Source: Ilyonectria destructans (Eukaryota; Ascomycota; Sordariomycetes; Hypocreales; Nectriaceae). Taken from it: a stretch of DNA of 64,000 nucleotides. The notes under the pieces are model-generated. The model worked only from the letters and a program-made list of their open reading frames with translations, did no database searches and was not told the DNA's origin. The translations under genes were made by a program, and so were the position numbers. Shown here piece after piece: positions 1-11,347 of this stretch (within the stretch, counting starts at the first letter, position 1; each line of letters starts with the position of its first letter). The stretch spans positions 2,170,001-2,234,000 of the forward strand of contig JAHEWK010000001.1 in NCBI GenBank assembly GCA_020740775.1, written 5' to 3'.

Positions 1-150
1 CAACATTGGGTCAAGGGCGGCTCAAAGCAAGATATGAGCTGTATGGTCGGAACCGAAGTGAGCACGTTGTCAGAGCACGAATCGGATGTCCTGAGTCGTT
101 CGATTGCGGTGGCGCAGGAGGTTGATGAGAAATTGGGCTTAATATTATGA
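1..150 (+). CDS. Possible C-terminal end of a gene cut by the left edge
   Basis: Frame 1 is open from the first base to a TGA at 148-150 (49 codons). The peptide is unbiased and reads like a helical C-terminus, ending in a segment with IAVAQEVDEKLGLIL. No start is visible, no domain is recognised, and about 50 open codons can occur by chance, so this is a weak call. It could equally be untranslated sequence; the neighbouring window would decide. Confidence 0.25.
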   Translation, partial: QHWVKGGSKQDMSCMVGTEVSTLSEHESDVLSRSIAVAQEVDEKLGLIL

Positions 151-3100
151 TAGAAGGTGGCAAGCCTCGACGAGGGAGCCTAATGTATGAATAGACGGCG
201 TTTTCATTTTCAATTTTGCCGTTACCGAGACCCCTATCTGATTCCCAGTTCGTTCGTTTCTCTCCGTTTCAATGTGATCCAACTTCGTCGCCCCAATCTG
301 CCCTCGACCCACTAACCCAGCAGCTCATGATCCAGTCCCCCACACCATCCGCACTCAGCTATCGTTCACACCAACTCCATGGAACACAGCAACACTTCGA
401 ACTAGGACCCGTATTCCACCCTGCCGATAGCGGAGATGAAGGACGCCTCCAGTCGTCATTTCCAGCCCGGCTTCTACGTCTTCGAGCCGTTCTGTCGATG
501 CAGCCTACCCTGCTTTCTTGGAACACGGTGGGGCTTAGCAGTCACTTTCTTAAGGAAAGCACAAATATACAGTATATTTACTGATATCTACTTCGTCTTT
601 AGTATTTACGGGTGTATTTGATGCCGTGCCGACAGCTATGGTACAGACAGTCAACTCGTTGCCCAGTAATGCCCCGTGCAGGCTAGGCGCACCCATTTAG
701 GAAGTTTTCGTTTGTCGATTGTCTTGAGGTATTGGGCGTTGTCTCCAAAGCTATTTTAATGGCATGGGAGGTCGGCCTGCCTACTTGAACGGAACATGGG
801 CCTTGTATATCTTACGGTTTAAGATGGGGTTTCAGTAACGGGCACTAATGTTGGACACAGGGGTGAGGACGATGCCGCAAGGCAAAGGTAAATATGCAGC
901 AACTCGATTGTTTCGATAACTGGATCTTCTGGCACTAGTGTGTTGAAGCGGATAGACTTGGCTCATAGGATGACACCCTCCCAAGTGAGGTCAGCGCAGT
1001 GGGACAAACACAGCTCAGTGATAACAAGAGAAGAATGTCTCCTATCTTTAGTTGGACATTACTCTTCTCAACCAATTCAAGCTTTTCTGTCCATTCTTTC
1101 CACTTTATTGTGTGATATGTCTGATTGATATTTCTGTATGGCTGTGGTTATCAGCGAAGCTCCGTGAGCCTGCCTTAGCAGATATTGCGCAAGCCAGGCT
1201 TTTGGGCTGTTGGGGTGTTTGTTATTCGTCGGCCATCACTATCAACGAGCTGATATCGCGTCAGGTATGTGCTGCATTGATCGCTCAAATTTATCTTATG
1301 AAAGGCGAGGATGGGGGTGTGGGATCATGATCAGGCCTAGGGAATCGATAACTTCAAATATCTGTGACTGTTTTCACCTATGATATGAGGTCGCGATGCG
1401 GCTTGGGAGCCAGAGCGCTGGAGCTCCACGAGCTTGATTACCCCGATTGCTTATTCCCGCGCTCTTGATTTGGCGAGTTTGCTTTCGGAAGATGCAACCG
1501 AAGCCTGGTTCTATATTTGTAAATAGACGAAACAGGGCATTCCCAACTGCGAGTCTACTGCAGACTATTCGATGCAGCTCGCTCGGGTACCAGTCTCTTA
1601 ACGGAAGGTCTCGGCGACGCTTGCCATTGGTGCGTGGAGGAGACCGCCTCCACGAGGCCGGAGTCAAGCGGGGGATTTTCGGGGATGGAGCTCGGAGGAG
1701 GGCGTCTGACGGGGACTGTGAACTATTTCTCGTAGGAGCGGGATGCCGCCGTCCGCCGAGCCGCTTCCGGCGGCATCCGAGCCGCTCGCTATTGGGCGGC
1801 GGCAATAGCTGCTAGGGTTGGGGCTGAATCTGGGGCAGACGAGCAGAGCGAGAAACGTGGGAGATGAGATTCAAAGCTGGGGAGACGAGGGGATTTGACC
1901 CACCGTGCTGGCCATCCTCATCATTGCTGTGCCGTCCACGGGTGGACCACCTCACGCCTTTAAGAGTTGGCGGTGGTGGTTTATTAGTGCACAGTATGAA
2001 TGCAAACGGGTGGACCACCTCACGCCTTTAAGAGTTGGCGGTGGTGGTTTATTAGTGCACAGTATGAATGCAAACGGGTCGGTTGAGCATCACTTTTGAA
2101 GCCGAATATCGGAGGCACCATTCCTTGATTGTAAATCAGAGCAAAACGAACACGGGCCGGTGAGCGCTCGGCATTAACCCTCGGTAAAGACATCGGTTCG
2201 GGCGACATCTCACGTATGACGAGAAAGTTAACAGGGGGCAAGAACTTGCATAGCACCGTGGACACATTATCATACTGTATCTGAGAACGCCGAGCACAAA
2301 TCCGAGTAAGAAACACGGCCAATTGCCTGCCCCCTCCGTGAATAAACACAGTATGAGGATGTAGGCAGACGTAATCATAATTGAGTTCTCGGCGAGTCCC
2401 ACAATCCATCATGGTCGGGGAGCAGATGACAAATCCAGCCCGGAATGTGCATGGCAGGTTTCTCGTTTTTGATACCCTGCTTGGTGGGTTCCGCTAGGGC
2501 GGTTTACAGTACCGGACCGGGTGGGCACGACATTTGGGATGAGATAAGGCAAATTCAGCAGAGAGGACTAGCCGAGGGACTGGGCTCGGAATAATAGCAA
2601 TGGGCTGGAGTTGGGAGATGTCGTGATAATAAACCGGGCTCGAGTCATTGTGCAGGGGGAGGGAAGTGGAGGGGACCATGAATGATCTGCTGCGACTCCA
2701 TGACCTTCGGAGACCAAGTAACGTGGGGATAATTGGGACCAAGATTTAGAATCCAGGGTCCTTTTTGTGTGTGTGATGTTTTCCTTCTTATCTACTGTAC
2801 GTACCCAGCTTCCGTGCCTCGAACTAGCTCCCCTCCACATCATTCGATGTTCCCCCGGTGGATGTTCCCTCCGCGGCCACATGCCGAGAGCATTCCGGGG
2901 GATGCGAGAGCGCGAGGCATCTCTCGGTCTAAAGCACCCACGGTATCAGCAACCGCGGCAGCAATGACAGCACCTGCAGGCTAAGTCGGAAACGGGAGTT
3001 AAACCAATTTGTCCGCCCCTCCTCTGGACCCGTTGCTCCAGGCCCGGAGCCCCTGTATCACTGTGGTCTAATCCCCCGATCGAGCACTTCGTCGTTAGCC

Positions 3101-3546
3101 CACCTGCATTTTTTTCGCCGTCGGCCTCTCATCGCTGGCCAAACAGCCATGACCACGGCCCACCAGCCCCAGCGACTCCACAGAGGGTTGCCCCCCCACC
3201 ATGCCCGCCACGGGTCCGCGAGGGCGCTGGGCCACTCAGCGAGTCCCAATTTCAATGCAAGTCTCAGAGCGCAGGGTTCCTCGCGCTGCGGACCGCCGAG
3301 GAGCAGGTAACTCGGCCTCCCGCGCGCCCTCTCCCGAAGCCGAAGCCTCGCAACTGCCAGCGGCCCCAGCAAGCTCACAACGGTTTCCAGGGTTCTCAGG
3401 GTTCTGCTCCAGTGGGGAGATGGCCTGCCAGACAGCTGTCGGCCACTCGGCCACTGTGTGTCAGGACGGCTTACAAGGGCACCGGGGAGCTCATCGCATT
3501 GACTCGGCGGCAGCTGCCCGTGTCCCCTTGCCCCAAACACTCGGCA
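151..3546. other. Gene-free stretch
   Basis: About 3.4 kb without a convincing gene. The short ORFs here overlap each other on both strands and lack splice structure or recognisable domains. It contains one perfect 68-bp tandem duplication, listed separately. The last part belongs to the upstream region of the cytochrome c peroxidase gene. Confidence 0.6.
1938..2079. repeat. Perfect 68-bp direct tandem duplication
   Basis: Positions 1938-2005 and 2006-2073 are identical 68-bp units, each beginning ACGGGTGGACCACCTCACGC and ending in GTATGAATGCAA; the first six bases of a third unit (ACGGGT) follow at 2074-2079. With no mismatch the duplication is probably recent, or the unit is conserved. No coding function is seen. 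Confidence 0.95.
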
Positions 3547-3620
3547 CTTCCTTCCTTTTCCATTTCTATCTCCCAATCTCTCCTTCCTCTTCTTCTTTCC
3601 TTCCCCTCCCTCCTCCGTGA
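3547..3620 (+). promoter_or_regulatory. Pyrimidine-rich tract upstream of cytochrome c peroxidase
   Basis: A long run of C and T with repeated CTTCCTT and TCCTCTTC blocks lies 250-330 bp before the start codon. CT-rich tracts of this kind commonly mark the core promoter or transcription start region of highly expressed genes in filamentous fungi. Assignment to this gene is by position only. Confidence 0.5.
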
Positions 3621-3674
3621 AGCTTCAATCCTTCTTCATCCTCTCTCACATCCCGATATCATATCAGATTAAAG

Positions 3675-3872
3675 GTACGTACATCTGGAGTAGCGTCTTC
3701 GAACCCCAATCTCTTTGCTGTAGCCCTCACAAATCCCTATCAGCTGTACAATCTTCGCGCTGCTGCTGATTGCCACTCTCTCCCCTCACCATCTTCTTAC
3801 ATTACATGCCCGGAGCCTCTTCACCCTTCTCCAGCACCGAAGAGCCCCAATCTCACACTGACAACCTCACAG
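3675..3872 (+). other. Probable 5' UTR intron ending directly before the CCP start codon
   Basis: A strong donor GTACGT stands at 3675-3680. At the other end a canonical branch point CTGAC (3858-3862) and the acceptor CACAG place the splice junction at 3872, immediately before the ATG at 3873. Splicing would also remove an upstream ATG reading frame (from 3770) that overlaps the start. RNA evidence is needed for the exact donor. Confidence 0.5.
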
Positions 3873-5088
3873 ATGGCTTCCGCATCCCGTCAGTTCGTCC
3901 GCGCGGCGACTCGCGCCTCCACCCGCGGCGCCTTCTCCGTGGCTCCCCGCCAGGCTTTCCGCCAGAACGGCCGCCGCTACTACTCCTCGGAGCCCGCCCA
4001 GAAGTCATCCTCTTCTCTCCTGATCTGGCTGACTGGTGCTGCTGTCGCCGGTGGTGCTGGTTACTACTTCTACGCCAACGGCTCTCCCGCCGCTGCCTCC
4101 GCCAAGGTCGTGAACCCCACCAAGGAGGACTACCAAAAGGTCTACAACGAGATTGCCGCCCGCCTCGAGGAGAACGACGACTACGATGACGGTAGCTTTG
4201 GCCCCGTCCTTCTCCGTCTCGCCTGGCACGCCAGCGGCACCTACGACAAGGCCACTGGCACTGGTGGTAGCAACGGTGCTACCATGCGATTCGCCCCGGA
4301 GTCTGAGCACGGTGCCAATGCCGGCCTGATCTCCGCGCGCAAGTTCCTCGAGCCTGTCAAGGGTTGGTTCCCTATCTGATAGTTAACTGCCAAGTTTCTG
4401 CGACGCTGACCATATTGCACAGCCAAGTTCCCTTGGATCACTTACTCCGATCTCTGGATCCTCGGCGGTGTCTGCGCCATCCAGGAAATGCAGGGTCCCG
4501 CTATCCCTTACCGACCTGGCCGCGCTGACGGCGACATCGCCGCCTGCACTCCTGATGGTCGTCTCCCCGACGCCACCAAGTCCCACGGCCACCTCCGAGA
4601 CATCTTCTACCGCATGGGCTTCAACGACCAGGACATCGTTGCCCTCTCTGGTGCTCACGCTCTCGGCCGCTGCCACACCGACCGATCTGGCTTCGACGGC
4701 CCCTGGACCTTCTCTCCCACTGTCCTGACCAACGACTACTACCGTCTCCTGGTCGAGGAGAAGTGGCAGTGGAAGAAGTGGAACGGCCCTGCTCAGGTAA
4801 GATGACACTCGATGCAGAACAACAATTACAAAGGACATTGATGTGCTAACCTACTGCCTTCAACAGTACGAGGACAAGGGCACCAAGACCCTGATGATGT
4901 TGCCCACTGACATGGCTCTTGTTGAGGACAAGAAGTTCAAGCCTTGGGTTCAGAAGTACGCCAAGGACAACGACGCCTTCTTCCAGGACTTCTCCTCCGT
5001 GGTCCTCCGCCTGTTCGAGCTCGGCGTCCCCTTCGCCGCGGGAACCGAGAACTCCCGATGGACCTTCAAGTCCAGCCACGACTCTTAG
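3873..5088 (+). CDS. ccp1: Cytochrome c peroxidase, mitochondrial
   Basis: Haem peroxidase of the mitochondrial intermembrane space that reduces hydrogen peroxide with electrons from ferrocytochrome c. Exons are 3873-4362, 4423-4796 and 4867-5088, giving 361 aa, the usual family length. Residues 1-40 form an Arg/Ser-rich presequence, followed by a hydrophobic segment (about 49-67) typical of the bipartite sorting signal of Ccp1. The class I peroxidase signature is complete: distal Arg115, Trp118 and His119 in [12 protein letters not shown], proximal His242 in [10 protein letters not shown], and Trp258 in GFDGPWTF, the radical-forming tryptophan that separates CCP from ascorbate peroxidase. 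Both introns have good donors and acceptors and the frame joins cleanly. The start follows a probable 5' UTR intron. Nothing is missing. Confidence 0.97.
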
Positions 5089-8000
5089 ATTCCAACTGCC
5101 AGATGATGCAGGGTTTGGAAAGATGGGCAGAGTTATAGAATTTGCGGGATCCAAATTTGGCCTAGATGTAGACCGATACAAGTGAGGGAACGATATCCGG
5201 AGTTTTGACTTGTAACTATCAAGAGCAGGCTAGGTAGCCAGAAGACTCATGAAATTTTGTGAACCTACTTTGAGTTGCGCTTACACAGTTGGAGCGCTAT
5301 TTGTCCTCTTGTAGCACACCAGGAATTTTCCTTGTTTGTCATCATCAAAACCCCAATTGTATCTCGTGACATCATTCAGACGGGACGTGTGCGGGGATTT
5401 TAAGCCTCTGGAGCCATGTTGTCTAACAGTCGCCCATGTTGGCTTTGCTGGACTGTCAGCGCCTCAACAAGGCCCAACAGCTAATACTAGCTTAACGGGG
5501 GAGAGTTGGAGTGGATGATGCCTCCGTCCCTACTCTGCACTTCCAGTGGTGGCCGTCTGTGACTCGATACGTTCATATTTCTCTCGTGAGCTTTAGGCCG
5601 TCCTTATTTTAGACGTTGAGTTGTAGACTTTGGGGGTCGCATCGATGCGAGGGGGATCGACAGGGTCGTGGATGTTGGTTGGCTCGGGTATTTCGTTGCT
5701 CGTGGTCACCACGTTTTCAGAGTCTATATTGCGGCACTGGCCGTCATTGACTGGGTGGGGGGCGTGGTGGCGCATTTGGAGGGTGGCAGGCTAATGACTT
5801 TAGGCAAATATCGTGACCCTGTGGTTTCATCCGTACAACTCGGGGACGCTACAAAATAGGTCTGTATGCCGTTGGCAAGCCACTGCTCGGTTTGATGGAG
5901 ATAGTATATCGCTGCAGTGTGCCATAGTGGAGAGGCCTTCATTCTCACCTTAGACTTGGACTTCTAATAATTAATCACGAGCTTTGCATACCATGAAGTC
6001 TACGAGACTATTGGCCTTACATGTTCCTGGACGTACCCGGGCTCTCCGCACTGTGATATGTTGTCGTTGCAGTGAGTCTTGAATAGAGCACAAACTAGAT
6101 TATGAGGCTGGACATGGTCTCTCTATCCACTACATCAGTGTTTCGGGAAACTCTCGGCGTTTGCTCGCCCGTTTTGTGCTGGGAATCATTCGGCAGTAGA
6201 AGCCATGGCGATAGTGCCGACCAATGTATGCGCATCAACCTCGTGAATTGGCTCGACTTGGCTGTGTGGATCAGGGTTTGAGTTAAGTTTGGTCATGTCC
6301 ATGCTGCTCGCCATTGTGTTAGATTACCCGTGCGAAGCAGCAGAGACAAGCTCAGCCAGTTACCCGAGAGGGAGAATTGGGAAGCTCGTGCATAAGGCTC
6401 TGTCTGTATCGTTGTCAGATGTTAGCAGGCATGGCCCCAGGATCACGTATTAATACGTACCATAGTGCAGAAACCCTACTAATTGGTCCTCTTAATGAGC
6501 CTAGAACTCCTTGGCTACTCCGCATACGATCGGTGACGATCAGATGGATCAGTATGCGATAGAACATGGTACTCACCTTAAGCAGCCGTCAGTAAAGGGG
6601 GTTTACGGCTAAATCTAGCTTGGGTACCCTCCGCTTCAAGAGGATGGAAAATAAAGGATCTAAAACTGCTGTGTGGTAGAGAATCGAATTGTTGGTGGCA
6701 TTGGTCATCAGATCCTCAAGCGAAGTTATTCCAAATCCTGCTCCACTACATAAACTGTCTGACTAGCAACAGAAGCTTGGTAGAACACTACTCAAAATGA
6801 TGGCGAAATGGTAACATATTTTTGAAGTAGTTACTATGCCCGAATTTTGAGTTTCCATATGATCTCCATGGCAATTATTCGGTGCTGCGATGGGAGATAC
6901 TCGAGTTATTGTTGGCTACGAAGCTCGATCTGATGGACATAACGGGTACCCTAAAGAAAGAAGCAGCGGGCTGGAGATAAAAGCTGCATTGTGGTGGATT
7001 TATTGCTCTTTAGCGGTCTTAATGGATCATTCTGGGGCTAGATGCGTGTTAATTATATTCCCACCCGCTGACCTAGGTCAATATTCGGGAATTTAATACG
7101 ATCACCCTGCTCTGTGAGGCCTAGGATTTTCCCTTCAGCAAGCTCACAGCCAACTCTCAGTAATGTGGATCTCTCGTCTTCCGCTAAAGTATCTCGACCA
7201 GCACTCGACAGCCAAAGACCCATCGCGCAGATTTGAGATTTGAGGCCGTGAACACCGCCTAGCCAGGCGGTGTTCACGGTTTAGTTGCCAACCTAAGGCA
7301 AATGCGAATTGAGGCGGTTGAAATGATGTCCGAAGGCTATTATTTCAGATTAGGAGCAAGTGTGTGAATAGGGTAGATGATGATGAAGACTTGGATATCT
7401 TGGAAACAACCGCTCGATGGCACTGGCTAACCAGCAATATTGACATCCAGCAACCTCAAAATGTGGCAGCGAAACTCAGAGAAATCGCACCTCTTTTGTT
7501 GCAAGCAGAACTAAGAACCAGACCGAGGCAATTATGAAAAGTAGTACCGAAAAGTCTCGCATCAAGGCCCATGATTCAGGCGCTGTTATTGAATCCCGAA
7601 AACTCTCCGCGTCTATAGCCAATCATTCTGCGGACTGCCACTTTGTCAGCTCAGCATCATGCAGTGGCTTATTCATCAATGGGCATAATTGCGCCGAGAG
7701 TTGGGAAGTCACCAAGGGGAACCTCGGGAATTGGCACTAATAGGCGGGTTTGCAACGGAGATGTTGTCAATCCCCACACCACTTAGAATGGCACCCTCAC
7801 TACGCCCTACGCCCTTGGAAAAGGTCCACCGAACGCTGCTCTTAACTGGCGTGTATTGGCTGCATGTTGTAGTTCTTTAGGTCGCACGTCATTGTGCTTA
7901 TAAATCCACCTGTACACCGCAAACCACATTCCGTAGAATGGGGTTACCTTTCAAGCGCGCAGCATGAGAGAAATCAGTGTTGAACCATCCATTTCTGAAG

Positions 8001-8227
8001 CCCGATTTCAAAGCCATTGATTGCGTGCAAACCGAGGAGCTACTTAACCCTCCTCTCTCCAGCCCTGACTTGGTTGGTGTTCCTGAGTTGAACCATTGAC
8101 AAACCATAACCCCCTCCTTCTTAACCCCTCTCCTTGCCAAGAATAAGCTCGCTCTTGGGTAACGAGCTGTTTCGAGAAGACCAAAATCTCACACCTTCTG
8201 TACGCCACGTAGCAAAACAGCCCAATC
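5089..8227. other. Gene-free stretch, more AT-rich
   Basis: About 3.1 kb with only short ORFs (none above about 75 codons apart from antisense shadows near 8.2 kb) and no splice-supported coding region. It holds the perfect hairpin at 7246-7279. Roughly 6.4-7.5 kb is richer in A/T than the flanking genes, which could be decayed mobile DNA, but no terminal repeats or transposase motifs were recognised. Confidence 0.6.
7246..7279. repeat. Perfect 15-bp inverted repeat with 4-nt loop
   Basis: The left arm CCGTGAACACCGCCT (7246-7260), loop AGCC and right arm AGGCGGTGTTCACGG (7265-7279) pair without mismatch. The arms are GC-rich and would make a very stable hairpin in RNA or a cruciform in DNA. 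No T-run follows directly, so it is not a simple Pol III terminator. It lies far from either neighbouring gene. Confidence 0.95.
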
Positions 8228-9522
8228 ATGACCCTGTCAGACCTTGAAAACAAGGCCGCCCCCGGCGTGCCGTACTTTACTCCGGCACAGGAGCCCGCGG
8301 CCGGGTCGGCGCTGGACCCCGCATCGGCTCCGACTCTCTTCAAGCCCCTCCGCATCCGCGGCGTCGAACTTCACAACCGCTTCGTCGTCTCGCCCATGTG
8401 CACATATAGCGCTCGCGATGGCTACCTGTCCGATTTCCACCTGGTCCACCTCGGCCAATTCGCGCTCCACGGCGCCGCCCTGGTCACCGTCGAGGCGACC
8501 GCCGTTGAGCCCCGCGGCCGCATCTCCCCCAACGACTCGGGTCTCTGGGAGGATGGCCAGATTGTGCCCCTGAAGCGCATCACCGACTTCATCCACAGCC
8601 AGAACTCAAAGGCTTCTATCCAGCTTGCCCATGCGGGACGCAAGGCCAGCACCCTGGCGCCCTGGGTCGGCGGCACAGTTAACAAGACGCTTGCTCCCGA
8701 GAGTGTTGGCGGTTGGCCGGAGGATGTCGTTGGCCCCAGTGCTATCCCATTTGCAGAGGATCATGCTAGTCCCCACGAACTGACCGTGGAGGAGATCAAG
8801 GCCTTGGTTCAGAGCTTTGCAGATGCCGCTGTCCGAGCTGTCAAGGCTGGATTCGATGTCATTGAGATTCACGGCGCGCACGGCTACCTCCAAACCAACT
8901 TTCTATCACCCACTTCCAATGTAAGTGTCGCATAAATCTACTACACAAATAACCAAGTATTCTAACAGCATTGCAGAAAAGGACAGATCAGTACGGTGGC
9001 AGCTTCGAGAACCGAACCCGCTTCCTGACTGAGACCATCCAGGCAGTGCGGGCCGTCATCCCCAAGGAGATGCCTTTGTGGCTCCGTGTCTCCGGTACGG
9101 AATGGGTAGAATGGACCGGCGAGCCCTCATGGGACATCAACGAGACCATCCGCCTGGCCAAGCTACTCCCCGCACTGGGCGTCGACGTCCTCGATGTCAG
9201 CAGCGGCGGCAACAACGAGCAGCAAAAGATCAAGGTGACGCAGACGTTCCAGACAGACCTGGCGCGCCAGATCCGCAACGCCGTGCGCGCCGAGGGATTG
9301 AACCTGCTCATCGCCACCGTGGGCGTCATCACGGAGAGCGAGTTCGCCAAGTCGGTTGTGCAAGAGGACCAAGAGCCCTCGGCGGACCTCGTCCAGGCGG
9401 CGAGGCAGTTTTTGCGAGAGCCGAACTGGGTGCTCAGCGTGGCGCATGAGCTGGGTGTGCCGGTGAAGTGGGCCAACCAGTATCACCGAGCTCCAAAGCC
9501 CAAGGGCCGATCGCAGTTGTGA
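8228..9522 (+). CDS. NADH:flavin oxidoreductase, old yellow enzyme family (YqjM-like)
   Basis: FMN-dependent ene-reductase, predicted to reduce activated C=C bonds with NAD(P)H. Exons are 8228-8920 and 8977-9522 (intron GTAAGT...TTGCAG, phase 0), giving 412 aa. The N-terminal part carries the OYE hallmark [20 protein letters not shown] followed by a MCTYSARDG segment containing the cysteine typical of the thermophilic-like/YqjM subgroup. [10 protein letters not shown] forms the flavin contact, [10 protein letters not shown] the glycine/histidine turn, and [14 protein letters not shown] the conserved strand. The C-terminus ends with an arginine-bearing FLREPNW segment. No signal peptide is evident, so it is probably cytosolic. 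It stands alone, with more than 1.8 kb free on each side; the physiological substrate cannot be inferred. Confidence 0.95.
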
Positions 9523-11347
9523 GTGTCAGCCGGGCATTATTTTGAGCGTTTCATAGACTAGCGCGCCATAGAGAATCGAAACCAAGGGTCCTACGCTTAA
9601 ACATGTTTAAACAGTAACAAGTGTCACGAACCATGTGGGTGGTTGAGGAACCCTCCTAGAATATCTTCATCTCGGCTCCTCGAGGGAGGTGCCTCCATTA
9701 TTGATATGACCCATGCACATAGCGATAATTAATGTTTCTGGACCTCAGGCTCGTGGAGATGAAGAAAAAAACGTGCCGAGAAGCGACTAAAGGAAATTCC
9801 TAGTAAAATATGCAAATAATTTCATGCACCCGGAGTGTTTTATTGTGATATAAGGGTCCGGGCCGAATATCTTGAGGCCAACGGTGTAATCGGAGGAATC
9901 TCTCCCACTGCTGACCGCTTTGGGGCCATCGGAGGTTGTAGCGCCGCCGGTTAAGTGGGGCCGGGGGAGGGGGAGAGCTTGTTTAGCGGAGTACTCTGGG
10001 CGTTGGTAGTCAACGGGCGAGGCGGAGGGATGATGCAATCAGACCGAGGTACATGCCAGCCCCAAAATCTATTATTCCACGACATAAGGCGGCATCCGTA
10101 CGGGCGGCCAAAAATAAAACCCCAGGTAGGAAGTCGCACGAATACTTTCTGGATCAGAAATCAGGGGAGCCGGAGCTGGAATGCCCGTGTTAGCTGCCCG
10201 GGTACAGTAGGGGTACCTGGTACATTGACAAAGCAAACACGTTGCCTGGGCGCATCATGACGACGCTTCTGGAGCGTGCTCGCCGTGGCAAACGCGTTCT
10301 TGTGTGTGGATATTTCTCCCTCAATTTAAAAAAGAATAATATGGGCATGGGAAGACGGTCGAGCAATCTCTGTCGCACGGATTTCTAAGCCTCAGTCAAT
10401 AAAGGCGTGGCCATCTGACAACTAACGCATCCGGGCCCTGCTGAGTCGATAGTTCCAACGAGGCTGGGTGGGTGGGGACCTAAGCTCTGGAGCTATTACA
10501 GACAATCAACGGTGGCCAAAACCTTCGACGTGGCCTCTTTGTAATCAGCATTTTGACTTCCGTGTCTCAAGTTGCCAAGGTAGGGGACGGCCTGTCTTAC
10601 GAGCGAAGGAAGCCCATGTGTGTGGGGGATGGGAGGACTGGGAGGAATGGGGTCCTCGATTGAGAGGGCTGATGGCACGAGGTACCTCGCAGAGTCCCTC
10701 GCATGCGCGCGTGCAAGGAGCTGCAGCAGCGGCGCCGGCACTGGACGCGGACGTAATCGGCAGGATATGCAGGGCTGATGCTCCTCCTACGTAGTAGTTC
10801 CATGGATGCTGCTACACGCTGGAGCCGGATTTATGGAGTTATGGATTTGCAACGAGCGGGATGGCGGGATCATGGACTGATTGACTGGGCCAACTGATGG
10901 TCTGGTGGACTTTGGCGATCCCGGGCCCCAAACCAGAGCGCTTGGGGGCTGTGGCGCACGCGCAGGGCACCTCGGCCTATGAGAGCCCCTGCAGCCGCCC
11001 CCCCTGGCGGATTCCTGTAGCGGCGTAGCTGCCCCTGTGCCCGCTGGGGCCAGCGGCTGGGGAGCACTGGCGGCTGCTGGAGGGGTCGAGGTGGCCACTG
11101 TTTGCCTCCACCCGCCATCATGATTCAGCCGTGGGAAGGGGACACTTGTTCAATTGACCAGCTGCAGCCGTCTCAGAGCAAACTCCAGCCTTCCACCACT
11201 GCCGCCAGCCTCAGGTACAAAACCTCTCCCGTCCACATCTCCGGCTGCCACTTTCTCCCTCCTCCCCCATCTGTCCTCTTGCCTGTTTATCCAGCGAGAC
11301 GTCTTTTTTCTCTTTGCAGGATACCCACTCCCAATTGACAGCCCATC
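9523..11347. other. Intergenic region between the OYE gene and PDI
   Basis: No coding region was recognised. A 14-bp palindrome TTAAACATGTTTAA lies at 9597-9610. The last 130 bp are CT-rich and contain a possible 5' UTR intron of the PDI gene (listed separately). Confidence 0.55.
11215..11319 (+). other. Possible 5' UTR intron of the PDI gene
   Basis: A donor-like CAG/GTACAA at 11214/11215 pairs with an excellent acceptor, a pyrimidine run ending in TCTTTGCAG at 11319, 28 bases before the start codon. The donor is weaker than those inside the gene, so this is tentative. Confidence 0.35.

Noticed and set aside
1374..1815. Overlapping 143- and 122-codon ORFs on opposite strands
   Set aside because: They mirror each other over the same GC-rich bases, and neither product resembles a protein family or has splice structure.
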